A stretch of 64,000 bases of DNA from Tupaia tana (lineage: Eukaryota > Chordata > Mammalia > Scandentia > Tupaiidae): the NCBI GenBank assembly GCA_026018925.1, contig JAKSZU010000139.1, positions 1-64,000 of the forward strand, written 5' to 3'. The translations under genes and the position numbers were made by a program. Shown one piece after another: positions 36,000 through 49,707 of the stretch. The notes beneath the pieces are model-generated. The model made no database searches. It had not been told where the DNA came from and saw nothing but the letters and a program-made list of their open reading frames with translations. The stretch's first letter is position 1, and each line of letters opens with the position of its first letter.

Positions 36000-37690
36000 T
36001 TCTACCTTTAAAAAAAACTTAAAAATGAAAAATTACCAAAAAAAAAATGAGGAGACAGGAGCAGAGAGAGACAGAGACGTCAGAGACACAGAAACGGGGA
36101 TAGAAGGCCAGAGGGGCTCCCTAGCACACTAGCTTTGCTTGCTGGAGGCTGAATTATGAGTAGAAAATCTTCATTTCTCCTGTGCCTGAAATATCTAGCT
36201 ACCAGTATCCATGTGGAAACTTCTCAGAGAATGGCTCAACTCTCCTGCCTGGGAGAAAGGAGCAGAAGGGCTTATTAACAAAACAAAAGATGGAGCTGAG
36301 AGCCAGAGAGAAATTCTACCTTTAAAAAAATCGTAAAAAGGAAAAATTACCAAAAAAAATGAGGAGACAGGAGCAGAGAGAGACAGAGACCTCAGAGACA
36401 CAGAGACAGGGATAGAAGGCCAGAGGGGCTCCCTACCACACTAGCTTTGCTTGCTGGAGGCTGAATTATGAGTAGAAAATCTTCATTTCTCCTGTGGCTG
36501 AAATATCTAGTTCCCAGTATCCATGTGGAATCTTCTCAGAGAATGGCTCAACTCTCCTGCCTGGGAGAAAGGAGCAGAAGGGCTTATTAACAAAACAAAA
36601 GATGGAGCTGAGAGCCAGAGAGAAATTCTACCTTTAAAAAAAACTTAAAAATGAAAAATTACCAAAAAAAAATGAGGAGACAGGGGCAGAGAGAGACAGA
36701 GACGTCAGAGACACAGAAACGGGGATAGAAGGCCAGAGGGGCTCCCTAGCACACTAGCTTTGCTTGCTGGAGGCTGAATTAAGAGTAGAAAATCTTCATT
36801 TCTCCTGTGCCTGAAATATCTAGCTCCCAGTATCCATGTGGAAACTTCTCAGAGAATGGCTCAACTCTCCTGCCTGGGAGAAAGGAGCAGAAGGGCTTAT
36901 TAACAAAACAAAAGATGGAGCTGAGAGCCAGAGAGAAATTCTACCTTTAAAAAAATCGTAAAAAGGAAAAATTACCAAAAAAAAATGAGGAGACAGGAGC
37001 AGAGAGAGACAGAGACCTCAGAGACACAGAGACAGGGATAGAAGGCCAGAGGGGCTGCCTACCACACTAGCTTTGCTTGCTGGAGGCTGAATTATGAGTA
37101 GAAAATCTTCATTTCTCCTGTGCCTGAAATATCTAGTTCCCAGTAGCCATGTGGAATCTTCTCAGAGAATGGCTCAACTCTCCTACCTGGGGAAAGGAGC
37201 AGAAGTGCTTCTTAACAAAACAAAAGATGGAGCTGAGAGCCACAGAGAAATTCTACCTTTAAAAATCGTAAAAAGGAAAAATTACCAAATAAAAAATGAG
37301 GAGACTGGAGCAGAGAGAGACAGAGACCTCAGAGACACAGAGACTGGGATAGAAGGACAGCTGGGCTCCCTACCACACTAGCTTTGCTTGCTGGAGGCTG
37401 AATTATGAGTAGAAAATCTTCATTTCTCCTGTGCCTGAAATATCTAGTTCCCAGTATCAATGTGGAATCTTCTCAGAGAATGGCTCAACCCTCCTGCCTG
37501 GGAGAAAGGAGCAGAAGGGCTTATTAACAAAACAAAAGATGGAGCTGAGAGCCAGAGAGAAATTCTACCTTTAAAAAAATCGTAAAAAGGAAAAATTACC
37601 AAAAAAGAAATGAGGAGACAGGAGCAGAGAGAGACAGAGACCTCAGAGACACAGAGACAGGGATAGAAGGCCACAGGGGCTCCCTACCAC
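36000..37690 (+). repeat. Block of monomer variants absent from the long HOR
   Basis: Two monomers carry CTTAAAAATG (36,018 and 36,644) in place of the usual TCGTAAAAAGG, followed by GACGTCAG, CAGAAACGGGG and CCTAGCACACTAG. A third type (about 37,140-37,370) combines CTACCTGGGGAAAGG, AAGTGCTTCTTAAC, GAGAGCCACAGAG, CCAAATAAAAAATG and GGACAGCTGGG. It is followed by a CTCAACCCTCC monomer ending AAAAAAGAAATG. I find none of these in 1-34.4 kb. They recur at about 43.2-44.9 and 52.3-53.35 kb, and the last two types also at about 56.0, 60.8 and 63.0 kb. Confidence 0.85.
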
Positions 37691-38989
37691 ACTAGCTTTG
37701 CTTGCTGGAGGCTGAATTATGAGTAGAAAATCTTCATTTCTCCTGTGCCTGAAATATCTAGTTCCCAGTATCCATGTGGAATCTTCTCAGAGAATGGCTC
37801 AACTCTCCTGCCTGGGAGAAAGGAGCAGAAGGGCTTATTAACAAAACAAAAGATGGAGCTGAGAGCCAGAGAGAAATTCTACCTTTCAAAAAATCGTAAA
37901 AAGGAAAAATGACCAAAAAAATATGAGGAGACAAGAGCAGAGAGAGACAGAGACCTCAGAGACACAGAGACAGGGATAGAAGGCCAGAGGGGCTCCGTAC
38001 CACACTAGCTTTGCTTGCTGGAGGCTGAATTATGAGTAGAAAATCTTCATTTCTCCTGTGCCTGAAATATCTAGTTCCCAGTATCCATTTGGATCCTTCT
38101 CAGAGAATGGCTCAACTCTCTGCCTGGGAGAAAGGAGCAGAAGGGCTTATTAACAAAACAAAAGATGGACCTGAGAGCCAGTGAGAAATTCTACCTTTCA
38201 AAAAATCGTAAAAAGGAAAAATTACCAAAAAAAAATAAATGAGGAGACTGGAGCTGAGAGAGACAGAGACCTCAGAGACACAGAGACAGGGATAGAAGGC
38301 CAGAGGGGCTCCCTACCACACTAGCTTTGCTTGCTGGAGGCTGAATTATGAGTAGAAAATCTTCATTTCTCCTGTGCCTTAAATATCTAGTTCCCAGTAT
38401 CCATGTGGAATCTTCTCAGAGAATGGCTCAACTCTCCTGCCTGGGAGAAAGGAGCAGAAGGGCTTATTAACAAAACAAAAGATGGAGCTGAGAGCCAGAG
38501 AGAAATTCTACCTTTAAAAAAATCGTAAAAAGGAAAAATGTCCAAAACAAAATGAGAAGACAGGAGCAGAGAGAGACAGACACCTCAGAGACACAGAGAC
38601 AGGGATAGAAGGCCACATGGGCTCCCTACCACACTAGCTTTGCTTGCTGGAGGCTGAGTTATGAGTAGAAAAGTCTTCATTTCTCCTGTGCCTGAAATAT
38701 CTAGTTCCCAGTATCCATGTGGAATCTTCTCAGAGAATGGTTCAACTCTCCTGCCTGGGAGAAATGAGCAGAAGGGCTTATTAACAAAACAAAAGATGGA
38801 GCTGAGAGCCAGAGAGAAGTTCTACCTTTCAAAAAATCTTAAAAAGAAAAAATTACCAAAAAAAAAATGAGGAGACCGGAGCAGAGAGAGACAGAGACCT
38901 CAGAGACACAGAGACAGGGATAGAAGGCCAGAGGGGCTTCCTACCACACTAGCTTTGCTTGCTGGAGGCTGAATTATGAGTAGAAAATC

Positions 38990-41900
38990 TTCATTTCTCC
39001 TGTGCCTGAAATATCTAGTTCCCTGTATCCATGTGGAATCTTCTCAGAGAATGGCTCAACTCTCCTGCCTGGGAGAAAGGAGCAGAAGGGCTTATTAACA
39101 AAACAAAAGATGGAGCTGAGAGCCAGAGGGAAATTCTACCTTTAACAAAATCGTAAAAAGAAAAAATTACCAAAAAAAAAATGAGGAGACAGGAGCAGAG
39201 AGAGACAGAGACCTCAGAGACACAGAGACAGGGATAGAAGGCCAGAGGGGCTCCCTACCACACTAGCTTTGCTTTCTGGAGGCTGAATTATGAGTTGAAA
39301 ATCTTCATTTCTCCTGTGCCTGAGATATCTAGTTCCCAGTATCCATGTGGAATCTTCTCAGAGAATGGCTCAACTCTCCGGCCTGGGAGAAATGAGCAGA
39401 AGGGCTTATTAACAAAAGAAAAGATGGAACTGAGAGCCAGAGAGAAATTCTACCTTTCAAAAAATCGTAAAAAGGAAAAATTACCAAAAAAATAATGAGG
39501 AGACCGGAGCAGAGAGAGACAAAGACCTCAGAGACACAGAGACAGGGATAGAAGGCCAGAGGGGCTCCCTACCACACTAGCTTTGCTTGCTGGAGGCTGA
39601 ATTATGAGTAGAAAATCTTCATTTCTCCTGTGCCTGAAATATCTAGTTCCCAGTATCCATGTGGAATCTTCTCAGAGAATGGCTCAACTCTCCTGCCTGG
39701 GAGAAAGGAGCAGAAGGTCTTATTAACAAAGGAAAAGATGGAGCTGAGAGCCAGAGAGAAATTCTACCTTTAAAAAAATCGTAAAAAGGAAAAATTACCA
39801 AAAAAATATGAGGAGACTGGAGCAGAGAGAGACAGAGACCTCAGAGACACAGAGACAGGGATAGAAGGACACAGGGGCTCCCTACCACACTAGCTTGGCT
39901 TGCTGGAGGCTGAATTATGAGTAGAAAATCTACATTTCTCCTGTGCCTGAAATATCCAGTTCCCAGTATCCATGTGGAATCTTTTCAGAGAATGGTTCAA
40001 CTCTCCTTCCTGGGAGAAAGGAGAAGAAGGGCTTATTAACAAAACAAAAGATGGAGCTGAGGGACAGAGAAAAATTCTACCTTTCAAAAAATCGTTAAAA
40101 GGAAAAATTACCAAAAAAAAATGAGGAGACAGGAGCAGAGAGAGACAGAGACCTCAGAGACACAGAGACTGGGATAGAAGGCCAGAGGGGCTCCCTACCA
40201 CAGTAGCTTTGCTTGCTGGAGGCTGAATTATGAGTAGAAAATCTTCATTTCTCCTGTGGCTGAAATATCTAGTTCCCAGTATCCATGTGGAATCTTCTCA
40301 GAGAATGGCTCAACTCTCCTGCCTGGGAGAAAGGAGCAGAAGGGCTTATTAACAAAACAAAAGATGGAGCTGAGAGTCAGAGAGAAATTCTTCCTTTAAA
40401 AAAAATCATAAAAAGGAAAAATTACCAAAAAAAATGAGGAGACAGGAGCAGAGAGAGACAGAGACCTCAGAGACACAGAGACAGGGATAGAAGTCCAGAG
40501 GGGCTCCCTACCACACTAGCTTTGCTTGCTGGAGGCTGAATTATGAGTAGAAAATCTTCATTGCTCCTGTGCCTGAAATATCTAGTTCCCAGTATCCATG
40601 TGGAATCTTCTCAGAGAATGGCTCAACTCTCCTGCCTGGGAGAAAGGAGCAGAAGGGCTTATTAACAAAACAAAAGATGGACCTGAGAGCCAGTGAGAAA
40701 TTCTACCTTTAAAAAAATCATAAAAAGGAAAAATTACCAAAAAAAAAAATGAGGAGACAGGAGCAGAGAGAGACAGAGATCTCAGAGACACAGAGACAGG
40801 GATAGAAGGCCAAAGGGGCTCCCTACCACACTAGCTTTGCTTGCTGTAGGCTGAATTATGAGTAGAAAATCTTCATTTCTCCTGTGCCTGAAATATCTAG
40901 TTCCCAGTATCCATGTGGAATCTTCTCAGAGAATGGCTCAACTATCCTGCCTGGGAGAAAGGAGCAGAAGGGCTTATTAACAAAACAAAAGATGGAGCTG
41001 AGAGCCAGAGAGAAATTCTACCTTTAAAAAAATCGTAAAAAGGACAAATTACCAAAAAAATATGAGGAGACAGGAGCAGAGAGAGACAGAGACCTCAGAG
41101 ACACAGAGACAGGGATAGAAGGCCAGAGGGGCTCCCTACCACACTAGCTTTGCTTGCTGGAGGCTGAATTATGAGTAGAAAATCTTCATTTCTCCTGTCC
41201 CTGAAAGATCTATTTCCCAGTATCCATGTGGAATCTTCTCAGAGAATGGCTCAACTCTCCTGCCTGGGAGAAAGGAGCAGAAGGGCTTATTAACAAAAGA
41301 AAAGATGGAGCTGAGAGTCAGAGAGAAATTCTTCCTTTAAAAAAAATCATAAAAAGGAAAAATTACCAAAAAAAAATGAGGAGACAGGAGCAGAGAGAAA
41401 CAGAGAATTCAGAGACACAGAGACAGGGATAGAAGTCCAGAGGGGCTCCCTACCACACTAGCTTTGCTTGCTGGAGGCTGAATTATGTGTAGAAAATCTT
41501 CATTTCTCCTGTGCCTGAAATATCTAGTTTCCAGTATCCATGTGGAATCATCTCAGAGAATGGCTCAACTCTCCTGCCTGGGAGAAAGGAGCAGAAGGGC
41601 TTATTTAGAAAACAAATGATGGACCTGAGAGCCAGTGAGAAATTCTACCTTTAAAAAAATCGTAAAAAGGAAAAATTACCAAAAAAAAAATGAGGAGACA
41701 GGAGCAGAGAGAGACAGAGACCTCAGAGACACAGAGACAGGGATAGAAGGCCAGAGGGGCTCCCTACCACACTAGCTTTGCTTTCTGGAGGCTGAATTAT
41801 GAGTAGAAAATCTTCATTTCCCTGTGCCTGAAATATCTAGTTCCCAGTATCCATGTGGAATCTTCTCAGAGAATGGCTCAACTCTCCTGCCTGGGAAAAA

Positions 41901-42500
41901 GGAGCAGAAGGGCTTATTAACAAAACAAAAGATGGAGCTGAGAGCCAGGGAAAAATTCTACCTTTCAAAAAATCGTAAAAAGGAAAAATTACCAAAAAAA
42001 AATGAGGAGACAGGAGCAGAGAGAGACAGAGACCTCAGAGACACAGAGACAGGGATAGAAGGCCAGAGGGGCTCCCTACCACACTAGCTTTGCTTTCTGG
42101 AGGCTGAATTATGAGTAGAAAATCTTCATTACTCCTGTGCCTGAAATATCTAGTTCCCAGTATCCATGTGGAATCTTCTCAGAGAATGGCTCAACTCTCC
42201 TGCCTGGGAGAAAGGAGCAGAAGGGCTTATTAACAAAACAAAAGTTGGAGCTGAGAGTCAGAGAGAAATTCTTCCTTTAAAAAAATCATAAAAAGGAAAA
42301 ATTACCAAAAAAAATGAGGAGACAGGAGCAGAGAGAGACAGAGACCTCAGAGACACAGAGACAGGGATAGAAGGCCAGAGGGGCTCCCTACCACACTATC
42401 TTTGCTTGCTGGAGGCGGAATTATGAGTAGAAAATCTTCATTTCTCCTGTGCTTGAAATATCTAGTTCCCAGTGTCCATGTGGAATCTTCTCAGAGAATG
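38990..42500 (+). repeat. 11-monomer core segment, copy 4
   Basis: It matches core copy 1 at an offset of about 32,280 (CTTGGCTTGC at about 39,894 against 7,612; TTCCCTGTGCC at about 41,818 against 9,539). Private markers shared only with core copy 5 include GAAATGAGCAG near 39,390, CTGAGGGACAG near 40,057, CAACTATCCTGCC near 40,940 and CTGTCCCTGAAAGATC near 41,197. Its end is the GGCGG monomer with GTGCTTGAAAT at about 42,450. Confidence 0.85.
40739..40749 (+). repeat. A-tract, 11 A
   Basis: Fourth copy of the monomer with the long A-tract, here contracted to 11. Confidence 0.95.
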
Positions 42501-45500
42501 GCTCAACTCTCCTGCCTGGGAGAAAGGAGCAGAAGGGCTTATTAACAAAACAAAAGATGGAGCTGAGAGTCAGAGAGAAATTCTTCCTTTAAAAAAATCA
42601 TAAAAAGGAAAAATTACCAAAAAAAATGAGGAGACAGGAGCAGAGAGAGACAGAGACCTCAGAGACACAGAGACAGGGATAGAAGGCCAGAGGGGCTCCC
42701 TACCACACTAGCTTTGCTTGCTGGAGGCGGAATTATGAGTAGAAAATCTTCATTTCTCCTGTGCCTGAAATATCTAGTTCACAGTGTCCATGTGGAATCT
42801 TCTCAGAGAATGGCTCAACTCTCCTGCCTGGGAGAAAGGAGCAGAAGGGCTTATTAACAAAACAAAAGATGGAGCTGAGAGCCAGAGAGAAATTCTACCT
42901 TTAAAAAAATCGTAAAAAGGAAAAATTACCAAAAAAAAAATGAGGAGACAGGAGCAGAGAGAGACAGAGACCTCAGAGACACAGAGACAGGGATAGAAGG
43001 CCAGAGGGGCTCCCTACCACACTAGCTTTGCTTGCTGGAGGCTGAATTATGAGTAGAAAATCTTCATTTCTCCTGTGCCTGAAATATCTAGTTCCCAGTA
43101 TCCATGTGGAATCTTCTCAGAGAATGGCTCAAGTCTCCTGCCTGGGAGAAAGGAGCAGAAGGGCTTATTAACAAAACAAAAGATGGAGCTGAGAGCCAGA
43201 GAGAAATTCTACCTTTAAAAAAAACTTAAAAATGAAAAATTACCAAAAAAAAAATGAGGAGACAGGAGCAGAGAGAGACAGAGACGTCAGAGACACAGAA
43301 ACGGGGATAGAAGGCCAGAGGGGCTCCCTAGCACACTAGCATTGCTTGCTGGAGGCTGAATTATGAGTAGAAAATCTTCATTTCTCCTGTGCCTGAAATA
43401 TCTAGCTACCAGTATCCATGTGGAAACTTCTCAGAGAATGGCTCAACTCTCCTGCCTGGGAGAAAGGAGCAGAAGGGCTTATTAACAAAACAAAAGATGG
43501 AGCTGAGAGCCAGAGAGAAATTCTACCTTTAAAAAAATCGTAAAAAGGAAAAATTACCAAAAAAAATGAGGAGACAGGAGCAGAGAGAGACAGAGACCTC
43601 AGAGACACAGAGACAGGGATAGAAGGCCAGAGGGGCTCCCTACCACACTAGCTTTGCTTGCTGGAGGCTGAATTATGAGTAGAAAATCTTCATTTCTCCT
43701 GTGGCTGAAATATCTAGTTCCCAGTATCCATGTGGAATCTTCTCAGAGAATGGCTCAACTCTCCTGCCTGGGAGAAAGGAGCAGAAGGGCTTATTAACAA
43801 AACAAAAGATGGAGCTGAGAGCCAGAGAGAAATTCTACCTTTAAAAAAAACTTAAAAATGAAAAATTACCAAAAAAAAATGAGGAGACAGGAGCAGAGAG
43901 AGACAGAGACGTCAGAGACACAGAAACGGGGATAGAAGGCCAGAGGGGCTCCCTAGCACACTAGCTTTGCTTGCTGGAGGCTGAATTAAGAGTAGAAAAT
44001 CTTCATTTCTCCTGTGCCTGAAATATCTAGCTCCCAGTATCCATGTGGAAACTTCTCAGAGAATGGCTCAACTCTCCTGCCTGGGAGAAAGGAGCAGAAG
44101 GGCTTATTAACAAAACAAAAGATGGAGCTGAGAGCCAGAGAGAAATTCTACCTTTAAAAAAATCGTAAAAAGGAAAAATTACCAAAAAAAAATGAGGAGA
44201 CAGGAGCAGAGAGAGACAGAGACCTCAGAGACACAGAGACAGGGATAGAAGGCCAGAGGGGCTGCCTACCACACTAGCTTTGCTTGCTGGAGGCTGAATT
44301 ATGAGTAGAAAATCTTCATTTCTCCTGTGCCTGAAATATCTAGTTCCCAGTAGCCATGTGGAATCTTCTCAGAGAATGGCTCAACTCTCCTACCTGGGGA
44401 AAGGAGCAGAAGTGCTTCTTAACAAAACAAAAGATGGAGCTGAGAGCCACAGAGAAATTCTACCTTTAAAAATCGTAAAAAGGAAAAATTACCAAATAAA
44501 AAATGAGGAGACTGGAGCAGAGAGAGACAGAGACCTCAGAGACACAGAGACTGGGATAGAAGGACAGCTGGGCTCCCTACCACACTAGCTTTGCTTGCTG
44601 GAGGCTGAATTATGAGTAGAAAATCTTCATTTCTCCTGTGCCTGAAATATCTAGTTCCCAGTATCCATGTGGAATCTTCTCAGAGAATGGCTCAACCCTC
44701 CTGCCTGGGAGAAAGGAGCAGAAGGGCTTATTAACAAAACAAAAGATGGAGCTGAGAGCCAGAGAGAAATTCTACCTTTAAAAAAATCGTAAAAAGGAAA
44801 AATTACCAAAAAAGAAATGAGGAGACAGGAGCAGAGAGAGACAGAGACCTCAGAGACACAGAGACAGGGATAGAAGGCCACAGGGGCTCCCTACCACACT
44901 AGCTTTGCTTGCTGGAGGCTGAATTATGAGTAGAAAAGCTTCATTTCTCCTGTGCCTGAAATATCTAGTTCCCAGTATCCATGTGGAATCTTCTCAGAGA
45001 ATGGCTCAACTCTCCTGCCTGGGAGAAAGGAGCAGAAGGGCTTATTAACAAAACAAAAGATGGAGCTGAGAGCCAGAGAGAAATTCTACCTTTCAAAAAA
45101 TCGTAAAAAGGAAAAATGACCAAAAAAATATGAGGAGACAAGAGCAGAGAGAGACAGAGACCTCAGAGACACAGAGACAGGGATAGAAGGCCAGAGGGGC
45201 TCCGTACCACACTAGCTTTGCTTGCTGGAGGCTGAATTATGAGTAGAAAATCTTCATTTCTCCTGTGCCTGAAATATCTAGTTCCCAGTATCCATTTGGA
45301 TCCTTCTCAGAGAATGGCTCAACTCTCTGCCTGGGAGAAAGGAGCAGAAGGGCTTATTAACAAAACAAAAGATGGACCTGAGAGCCAGTGAGAAATTCTA
45401 CCTTTCAAAAAATCGTAAAAAGGAAAAATTACCAAAAAAAAATAAATGAGGAGACTGGAGCTGAGAGAGACAGAGACCTCAGAGACACAGAGACAGGGAT

Positions 45501-46194
45501 AGAAGGCCAGAGGGGCTCCCTACCACACTAGCTTTGCTTGCTGGAGGCTGAATTATGAGTAGAAAATCTTCATTTCTCCTGTGCCTTAAATATCTAGTTC
45601 CCAGTATCCATGTGGAATCTTCTCAGAGAATGGCTCAACTCTCCTGCCTGGGAGAAAGGAGCAGAAGGGCTTATTAACAAAACAAAAGATGGAGCTGAGA
45701 GCCAGAGAGAAATTCTACCTTTAAAAAAATCGTAAAAAGGAAAAATGTCCAAAACAAAATGAGAAGACAGGAGCAGAGAGAGACAGACACCTCAGAGACA
45801 CAGAGACAGGGATAGAAGGCCACATGGGCTCCCTACCACACTAGCTTTGCTTGCTGGAGGCTGAGTTATGAGTAGAAAAGTCTTCATTTCTCCTGTGCCT
45901 GAAATATCTAGTTCCCAGTATCCATGTGGAATCTTCTCAGAGAATGGTTCAACTCTCCTGCCTGGGAGAAATGAGCAGAAGGGCTTATTAACAAAACAAA
46001 AGATGGAGCTGAGAGCCAGAGAGAAGTTCTACCTTTCAAAAAATCTTAAAAAGAAAAAATTACCAAAAAAAAATGAGGAGACCGGAGCAGAGAGAGACAG
46101 AGACCTCAGAGACACAGAGACAGGGATAGAAGGCCAGAGGGGCTTCCTACCACACTAGCTTTGCTTGCTGGAGGCTGAATTATGAGTAGAAAAT

Positions 46195-49100
46195 CTTCAT
46201 TTCTCCTGTGCCTGAAATATCTAGTTCCCTGTATCCATGTGGAATCTTCTCAGAGAATGGCTCAACTCTCCTGCCTGGGAGAAAGGAGCAGAAGGGCTTA
46301 TTAACAAAACAAAAGATGGAGCTGAGAGCCAGAGGGAAATTCTACCTTTAACAAAATCGTAAAAAGAAAAAATTACCAAAAAAAAAATGAGGAGACAGGA
46401 GCAGAGAGAGACAGAGACCTCAGAGACACAGAGACAGGGATAGAAGGCCAGAGGGGCTCCCTACCACACTAGCTTTGCTTTCTGGAGGCTGAATTATGAG
46501 TTGAAAATCTTCATTTCTCCTGTGCCTGAGATATCTAGTTCCCAGTATCCATGTGGAATCTTCTCAGAGAATGGCTCAACTCTCCGGCCTGGGAGAAATG
46601 AGCAGAAGGGCTTATTAACAAAAGAAAAGATGGAACTGAGAGCCAGAGAGAAATTCTACCTTTCAAAAAATCGTAAAAAGGAAAAATTACCAAAAAAATA
46701 ATGAGGAGACCGGAGCAGAGAGAGACAGAGACCTCAGAGACACAGAGACAGGGATAGAAGGCCAGAGGGGCTCCCTACCACACTAGCTTTGCTTGCTGGA
46801 GGCTGAATTATGAGTAGAAAATCTTCATTTCTCCTGTGCCTGAAATATCTAGTTCCCAGTATCCATGTGGAATCTTCTCAGAGAATGGCTCAACTCTCCT
46901 GCCTGGGAGAAAGGAGCAGAAGGTCTTATTAACAAAGGAAAAGATGGAGCTGAGAGCCAGAGAGAAATTCTACCTTTAAAAAAATCGTAAAAAGGAAAAA
47001 TTACCAAAAAAATATGAGGAGACTGGAGCAGAGAGAGACAGAGACCTCAGAGACACAGAGACAGGGATAGAAGGACACAGGGGCTCCCTACCACACTAGC
47101 TTGGCTTGCTGGAGGCTGAATTATGAGTAGAAAATCTACATTTCTCCTGTGCCTGAAATATCCAGTTCCCAGTATCCATGTGGAATCTTTTCAGAGAATG
47201 GTTCAACTCTCCTTCCTGGGAGAAAGGAGAAGAAGGGCTTATTAACAAAACAAAAGATGGAGCTGAGGGACAGAGAAAAATTCTACCTTTCAAAAAATCG
47301 TTAAAAGGAAAAATTACCAAAAAAAAATGAGGAGACAGGAGCAGAGAGAGACAGAGACCTCAGAGACACAGAGACTGGGATAGAAGGCCAGAGGGGCTCC
47401 CTACCACAGTAGCTTTGCTTGCTGGAGGCTGAATTATGAGTAGAAAATCTTCATTTCTCCTGTGGCTGAAATATCTAGTTCCCAGTATCCATGTGGAATC
47501 TTCTCAGAGAATGGCTCAACTCTCCTGCCTGGGAGAAAGGAGCAGAAGGGCTTATTAACAAAACAAAAGATGGAGCTGAGAGTCAGAGAGAAATTCTTCC
47601 TTTAAAAAAAATCATAAAAAGGAAAAATTACCAAAAAAAATGAGGAGACAGGAGCAGAGAGAGACAGAGACCTCAGAGACACAGAGACAGGGATAGAAGT
47701 CCAGAGGGGCTCCCTACCACACTAGCTTTGCTTGCTGGAGGCTGAATTATGAGTAGAAAATCTTCATTGCTCCTGTGCCTGAAATATCTAGTTCCCAGTA
47801 TCCATGTGGAATCTTCTCAGAGAATGGCTCAACTCTCCTGCCTGGGAGAAAGGAGCAGAAGGGCTTATTAACAAAACAAAAGATGGACCTGAGAGCCAGT
47901 GAGAAATTCTACCTTTAAAAAAATCATAAAAAGGAAAAATTACCAAAAAAAAAAAATGAGGAGACAGGAGCAGAGAGAGACAGAGATCTCAGAGACACAG
48001 AGACAGGGATAGAAGGCCAAAGGGGCTCCCTACCACACTAGCTTTGCTTGCTGTAGGCTGAATTATGAGTAGAAAATCTTCATTTCTCCTGTGCCTGAAA
48101 TATCTAGTTCCCAGTATCCATGTGGAATCTTCTCAGAGAATGGCTCAACTATCCTGCCTGGGAGAAAGGAGCAGAAGGGCTTATTAACAAAACAAAAGAT
48201 GGAGCTGAGAGCCAGAGAGAAATTCTACCTTTAAAAAAATCGTAAAAAGGACAAATTACCAAAAAAATATGAGGAGACAGGAGCAGAGAGAGACAGAGAC
48301 CTCAGAGACACAGAGACAGGGATAGAAGGCCAGAGGGGCTCCCTACCACACTAGCTTTGCTTGCTGGAGGCTGAATTATGAGTAGAAAATCTTCATTTCT
48401 CCTGTCCCTGAAAGATCTATTTCCCAGTATCCATGTGGAATCTTCTCAGAGAATGGCTCAACTCTCCTGCCTGGGAGAAAGGAGCAGAAGGGCTTATTAA
48501 CAAAAGAAAAGATGGAGCTGAGAGTCAGAGAGAAATTCTTCCTTTAAAAAAAATCATAAAAAGGAAAAATTACCAAAAAAAAATGAGGAGACAGGAGCAG
48601 AGAGAAACAGAGAATTCAGAGACACAGAGACAGGGATAGAAGTCCAGAGGGGCTCCCTACCACACTAGCTTTGCTTGCTGGAGGCTGAATTATGTGTAGA
48701 AAATCTTCATTTCTCCTGTGCCTGAAATATCTAGTTTCCAGTATCCATGTGGAATCATCTCAGAGAATGGCTCAACTCTCCTGCCTGGGAGAAAGGAGCA
48801 GAAGGGCTTATTTAGAAAACAAATGATGGACCTGAGAGCCAGTGAGAAATTCTACCTTTAAAAAAATCGTAAAAAGGAAAAATTACCAAAAAAAAAATGA
48901 GGAGACAGGAGCAGAGAGAGACAGAGACCTCAGAGACACAGAGACAGGGATAGAAGGCCAGAGGGGCTCCCTACCACACTAGCTTTGCTTTCTGGAGGCT
49001 GAATTATGAGTAGAAAATCTTCATTTCCCTGTGCCTGAAATATCTAGTTCCCAGTATCCATGTGGAATCTTCTCAGAGAATGGCTCAACTCTCCTGCCTG

Positions 49101-49707
49101 GGAAAAAGGAGCAGAAGGGCTTATTAACAAAACAAAAGATGGAGCTGAGAGCCAGGGAAAAATTCTACCTTTCAAAAAATCGTAAAAAGGAAAAATTACC
49201 AAAAAAAAAATGAGGAGACAGGAGCAGAGAGAGACAGAGACCTCAGAGACACAGAGACAGGGATAGAAGGCCAGAGGGGCTCCCTACCACACTAGCTTTG
49301 CTTTCTGGAGGCTGAATTATGAGTAGAAAATCTTCATTACTCCTGTGCCTGAAATATCTAGTTCCCAGTATCCATGTGGAATCTTCTCAGAGAATGGCTC
49401 AACTCTCCTGCCTGGGAGAAAGGAGCAGAAGGGCTTATTAACAAAACAAAAGTTGGAGCTGAGAGTCAGAGAGAAATTCTTCCTTTAAAAAAATCATAAA
49501 AAGGAAAAATTACCAAAAAAAATGAGGAGACAGGAGCAGAGAGAGACAGAGACCTCAGAGACACAGAGACAGGGATAGAAGGCCAGAGGGGCTCCCTACC
49601 ACACTAGCTTTGCTTGCTGGAGGCGGAATTATGAGTAGAAAGTCTTCATTTCTCCTGTGCCTGAAATATCTAGTTCCCAGTGTCCATGTGGAATCTTCTC
49701 AGAGAAT
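46195..49707 (+). repeat. 11-monomer core segment, copy 5
   Basis: It carries the full marker series 7,206-7,207 bp right of core copy 4: CCCTGTATCC (about 46,226), CTCCGGCC (about 46,583), CTTGGCTTGC (about 47,100), TTCATTGCTCC (about 47,764), GAATTC (48,612) and TTCCCTGTGCC (about 49,025). Its right-hand seven monomers are duplicated again immediately downstream. Confidence 0.85.

Larger units (their letters stand above)
35300..42506 (+). repeat. 23-monomer HOR, copy 1 (7.2 kb)
   Basis: Every monomer matches the one 7,206-7,207 bp to the right. Anchors are TTCACAGTGTCC (35,571 and 42,778), CTTAAAAATG (36,018 and 43,225), CATTTGGATCC (about 38,087 and 45,294), CTTGGCTTGC and TTCCCTGTGCC. 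It contains a block of new variants (about 36.0-37.7 kb), a short stretch like the end of the long HOR (CATTTGG monomer, then GGAGCTGAGAG, then CCTTAAATATC), and the 11-monomer core. It therefore looks like a shortened and reassembled derivative of the long HOR. Confidence 0.88.
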
